Shown here piece by piece: positions 59,476 through 64,000 of a stretch of 64,000 bases of DNA; positions within the stretch are counted from its first letter, which is position 1; every line of letters starts with the position of its first letter. The stretch comes from Himantopus leucocephalus (taxonomy: Eukaryota > Chordata > Aves > Charadriiformes > Recurvirostridae): the NCBI GenBank assembly GCA_003993805.1, contig RSEF01000001.1, positions 97,217,224 through 97,281,223 on the forward strand. Reading direction: 5' to 3'. The notes beneath the pieces were generated by a model. The model made no database searches. It worked only from the letters and a program-made list of their open reading frames with translations, and had not been told where the DNA came from. The translations under genes and the position numbers were made by a program.

Positions 59476-62400
59476 CCCATCCCCAGCTCAAAGCAAAGCC
59501 ACTTCCCATACCATTCTTTCACTTAGGATATCCCATTTTTGCCAGAGCCAAAGCCTTCAAGACTGTATTTTCTGCTGCAGAGAACACCAGTCAAACTTGT
59601 GCTTTCAGCAGAACCCCACATCATTTCTCTCACAGTTTACTTTTGCTTTCTCCTGTAAGAAAGAGCATGACTCCAGGCAGGGTGAGGAATGGCCAAGAGA
59701 CCCCACTGAGAAGCAGCAAAAGCATTCCAAGTGCTGTGTGCTTTATGTTGCCTACACTGTCATCTCCTGGGGCTGATTGTTTTCTTTAAAAAGGATAAAT
59801 TATATATACAAAAGTTATTCCAAAGAGATTCTCTTGAACCTTGCTAGGTTTCAGATATGATATACTACAACTTTGATTTTTCTGGATTTGACGTTGTGCC
59901 TACATTTCTGCCTTATAAGGAATTTATTATTAGGCTCCAGAAATGGTGCACTGAGGCCCTTCCAGTGTCCTGTGGTGAACAGACTAGAGCCAGCATCCAA
60001 AAAGCAACAGTGTTCAGGCCCTGGAAATCCTGCAATAACAGGAGCTCTACTGACCTTCGGAGATCTTCTCATTCCAACATTTGTAGTCTTCTCAATGTAT
60101 TTGTTTTTTTTACCTGCATCTTTGTGGCTAATACAGTGGGCTTCCACTCAGCATTAAGGAAAGACAGAACCTAACCTGTTCCCCCCATTATAGTTCGGCC
60201 ATCTCCAAACAGGAGACTGAAGATTTACTGCATGTATGGTATAGCTGTGGGCTGAAACTTGGACTGAAGCCAAGACTAACATTACAGAGAAGATGCACAG
60301 GAGAGCAAGGGAGTACTTGAGGTAGTTTAGTTCCAGCCTGAAGAGTTCTACACATGAAGCCCAAAACCAGCTCAGAAGCAAGAGGTGAAAAATTTGCTCC
60401 TAGAGGTGTTATAACAGACATGGGTGCTGCTGGAGTGGACCTACATTCGCATGTGAAGCAGCAGAGAACAGTAAACACAGATTTGATCACTGCTGCTTAT
60501 TAAACCAGGTTGCCCTGTGTAGCAGATCAAGGAGTTTCCCTGCAGCTATGACAGATGGCTTTGGTCTGAGCAAGTGACTCATCACACAATCCCAGAGGAA
60601 CTTAAGGGTGAATTCCAGTTCTGGCTCCTTGCCTAGAGCAAAGCAAGTGCCATCCACACCTAGGCTATAAGAGATCCATTCACTAGGTGACAGAGGAACG
60701 CAAATGCATCGCGCTCCTTGAGCTGGAAAAGGCACTTGGTCTCTACTAGAGGGACACAAAGTTTAAGGCATCTAATTGAAAGACTTCTGTTCTTCTTGCT
60801 AGTGTTGATTCCCCTCTTCCCTTAGGTCAGCCAAATTTTTCCCATCTGCAGTCATGAAAGAAGAAAGGGTAATTATGTTAGCAAGCCTCTGTGGTGGTAC
60901 ATAGCCCCTCTCACTCATTCACTGAGGGTAATTTTTTTACTCATCACCCCTCAGGTATCGTCCGCACAGGAAACAGTCGCACCAGGGCTACACATCCTCA
61001 CTTGGCAAAACTGCTCAACAGAGAAGCCACAGCTCAATCTACTGCCAATCACAGCTTACAGTAAGGCTGGGCCATATGGGACCAGAGATTGGGGCTCTGT
61101 TCCTAGTCCTGGCAAGGGAGGAGGAGGAGGAAAATATCACCCACTCTTTCTCCTAAAATAGGTGCAGCCCACTGCTCAGCTTTTGAGCTCATCACAACCA
61201 AGATGCACTGCATGAATGTCCAAGAGCTGTGTCTGGATTGCAGCAGCTTTGCCTACAAACGGAAAGTTGAAAACTTGTTCTCCTGAGAGATACTTGGTTT
61301 TCTAAACATAGTCCACGTATCTTCCAAATCATGAATTCAGCTGACCTGAGCTCTGATTAGGAAGAACTTCTGTTGTCTCCAAACAGCCGTCTTCCTCATG
61401 ATATTCGCCTGCACCACTCAGGACTTTATACAGGAAATATCCACAAGCCCCATATTAGTGGCATTTGTGTTCTCAGCAAATTAACCATTAGCAACTGCCA
61501 GAACTTACAGTGGTGAAAAAGAGTCATTTTCTCTGAATTCCATCAGTACTGCCCCACACACCTTTTTTTTCTTTTTGGAAGCCCTTGTATTATTGCAATC
61601 ATGGAACTAAGCAAGTTCTCTCACTTGTCACACAAAGCTGTTGACTGCCTCCAGTCAACAGTAAATCCAGAATAAATATTTTGCAACTCTTGTTCAGTCT
61701 TCTGGGTAGGAATACACTGAACAGGCAACTCCAACAGATCAGTTCTCTTTCCTTTCTTCCTCCTAAGTAGGGACATGTTGAATACATGGAACTGGAGATG
61801 CTCATGAGTGTGCTCATTTTTTCCCCCCATCCTGGATGTGCTGAGTATAAACAATCCTAAAATAAGATAATCCTGTTTGCCTAAGTGTTCACCAGCCTTC
61901 TAACAGCAAAGGCAGACATGCACTATTAAAGCATAGGTGCATAGTGACAGGCACAACAGCTGGTTTTATTATTGTATTTCTTATACTCACAGTTAAACAT
62001 TAAACAAACAGCTGTGCAAAGAGGAAAATTTCAAAGTGCAGCTAGGAGGAGGAAAAGGGTACTAGAAAAGCAATAAGATGACCCCATAACAAATGAAGAC
62101 TTTCCACCATGAGGCAGGAGTTTGACACATGCCTCTGTTCACAGGCCAATTCTAGAAGCCCCTTGCAGCAGAGGCAGCTGTGCTTCTCCTCAGCACAGCT
62201 TTACTTTTACAGCTCCACCTCAGGAATTAAGGCCTAAACCCTAGTTGGCAAGTACCAAAGGGCCTGACAGTTCTCCTGCCTTAAGACACAAGGTGAAGTA
62301 TTTCTGCACAGCACATAAGAGGGGTTTTCTCCCTCCACGCACAGGCGGAGAAAAGACCTGGCAATGTACACATGCATAAGAGTTTCAGCTAGGTGACTCG

Positions 62401-63650
62401 GTCAGCATATAAGTACCCTTATTATCACTTTACACACCCAGGAGCTGCACAGAAGGGAAGTGACTTGCCTGTCTCAAAGCAGCTCTGCTCCAGAGCCCCA
62501 AGTTGTGCTTTCTTCACATTGTATTTACATCAGCTCGTAAGCAATTTCAGAGGACTTGCTTTTCCCCTTCCCTCGTGCATGCATACCTATATCCCAGGGA
62601 GTAAGGAAGATTACGTGGATGAAGAACATCCTCCGAGATCAGGCAAGCTAAGTGTCTCTCTAAAGCACCAAACAGGAGTAACGGTCTTGTTCCCTCCTTT
62701 CTCTCGTCCATCATTCAAGCATTGCTCTATTCAGCTGCATTTTCAGATGTGCCCTGGCAGCCACAGCACGTGAGCAAACAGAACATTTACAGAGGACTGA
62801 TGGGTCACAAGTCAGCCCTCACGCCTTGCCCTTGGCTCCAAGTTGTCTCTTGCTTTGTAGACCTGTGTTCATGAGAGACAGCAGCAGAGAGGGGAAAACA
62901 GCAGAATTCACAGCATCAGGAAAACAAATCCCTGTTTCAGAGCCAGACCACTCCAAACCTGGTTTTGCTTCAGAGGGAAAGCAATTAAACTCACCCACTG
63001 CAGCCCTTCCACATGGAAAATGCTCTTTTTATTCAATTAAATTTCCTGTAACTAAGGTTAATGATCCATGTGATATCTGCCTCAAGGTATCAGAGGCTTC
63101 TGGCTGACCTGCCGTCAGCACAAAGACAGGAGGAGACTGAAAAGACCAGGAAAAGCAGATAGCTTGCAAGTGGCAGGCAACTGGCAAACACTGGCTGATG
63201 CTCCAGTCGCTGAGAGTTCAAGGCTAAAGATTGCAGTGAAAGGCAAGGATTAATACACTGAGTTTTTGCAGGACTTGCATTCCTTCAGAAGATCAAACAA
63301 CTACACAGAGGACAGCATGCCCCTAAGTACCTTCACAACTCTTGCACAAGAAAAACCTGCCCACAAAAGCATGGTCCCAGATTAAAGTCAAGATTTCCAC
63401 TACCAAGCTTCTAAACCTTGAGCAATCCTCATGAACAGGGAGATGCAGCACCAGCAGAACAGATCAACCTCTGCCTCTGACCAGGCTGGCAAAAGGACAC
63501 CCAGCCATGTTTCCCTCTCATCAGTTCAGGGCTGCAGCTGGGGAGGGGGCTTCACACACCCACAGCCAATTATCCCAATTAGGCCAGACACCTTCTTGTA
63601 GGCTTCTGCTGCTTCAGCTCAGAAATAGCATCTGCAGGGCTTCTTAGCGA

Positions 63651-64000
63651 GGAATCATAGAACGGTTTGAGTTGAAAGGGACCTTTAAAGATCGTCTAGT
63701 CCAACCCCCCTGTCCTGGACAGGAGGACATCTTCACTAAATCAGGTTGCTCAAAGCCCTGTCTGACCCGATTTGGAACATTCCCAACAATGGGGCATCCA
63801 CTTCTCCAGGCAGCCTGTTCCACTGTTTCACCACCCTCACTGTAAAAAAATTCTTGCTTATGTCCAACCCAAATCTACCCCCTTTCAATTTAAAACTGTT
63901 GCCCCTTGTCCCATCACTACAGATTGTTGTAAAAAGCCTCTCTTCATCTTTCTTATAAGCCCCCTTTATATACTGAAAGGCCACAATAAAGTCTCCCCGG
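63651..64000 (-). mobile_element. CR1 LINE 3' fragment running off the window end
   Basis: In reverse orientation it opens with GAATCATAGAACGGTTTGAG, then AAAGGGACCTTTAAAGATCG and TCTAGTCCAACCCCCC. The complement encodes CR1 ORF2 C-terminal text such as AFQYIKGAYKKDEERLF and RVVKQWNRLPGEV. It continues past 64000. Confidence 0.92.

Larger units (their letters stand above)
54817..64000 (-). other. SIDT1 5' intron (first coding exon not found)
   Basis: More than 9 kb lies upstream of the first visible exon. It contains a 100-N gap, two clear CR1 pieces, a possible third remnant near 59420, and an exon-like block at 57638-57698 that does not fit the frame. I found no sequence resembling a signal peptide exon or a CpG-rich promoter. 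Confidence 0.7.

Noticed and set aside
63736..63984. - strand open frame of 82 residues at the window end
   Set aside because: It matches the CR1 ORF2 C-terminal region, as do the frames at 42592-42942 on the + strand.
1..64000. CRISPR arrays, bacterial operons, tRNA or rRNA genes, integrated viruses
   Set aside because: None was seen. The window is ordinary vertebrate genic DNA with CR1 repeats, and nothing supports a novel system.

Overview
This window is vertebrate nuclear DNA, most likely from a bird. Two genes are recognisable with intron-exon structure and GT-AG splice sites. Several CR1-type LINE fragments end in the ATTCTATG-like 3' tail typical of avian and reptilian CR1, and the introns are compact. 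There are no bacterial or viral operons. Two 100-N assembly gaps (23028-23127 and 55493-55592) and one isolated N (34398) show that this is a draft assembly.

Layout. Positions 1 to about 5689 hold no recognisable coding exon and are probably upstream or first-intron sequence of USF3. From 5690 to 19764 on the + strand lies the whole USF3 coding sequence. It has four short exons carrying the start codon and the bHLH DNA-binding domain, then one giant 6.47-kb exon with the rest of the protein. The predicted total is 2241 residues, close to my recollection of human USF3 (about 2245). Its 3' untranslated region follows 19765, and its end cannot be fixed. A CR1 copy with an assembly gap sits at about 22340-23264.

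From 54816 down to 26286 on the - strand lies SIDT1, a SID1-family multi-pass membrane protein. I could place 25 coding exons whose phases all agree and which read continuously to the stop codon (761 visible residues if a 15-nt microexon is included, 756 without it). The first exon or exons, with the signal peptide and roughly 74 residues judging by the human protein, are not identifiable. They lie beyond 64000 or in the gap at 55493-55592. The two genes are convergent (tail to tail), the same arrangement as human SIDT1-USF3 on chromosome 3q13.

The genes are not functionally linked as far as the sequence shows: USF3 is a nuclear bHLH transcription factor and SIDT1 a membrane protein implicated in RNA and lipid handling. 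I see no previously undescribed biological system. The most interesting points are an in-frame 15-nt microexon in SIDT1 with TGC motifs next to its acceptor, a 29-nt exon that carries part of the USF3 basic region, a strong-looking pseudo-exon in the SIDT1 5' intron, and the converging 3' ends of the two genes.
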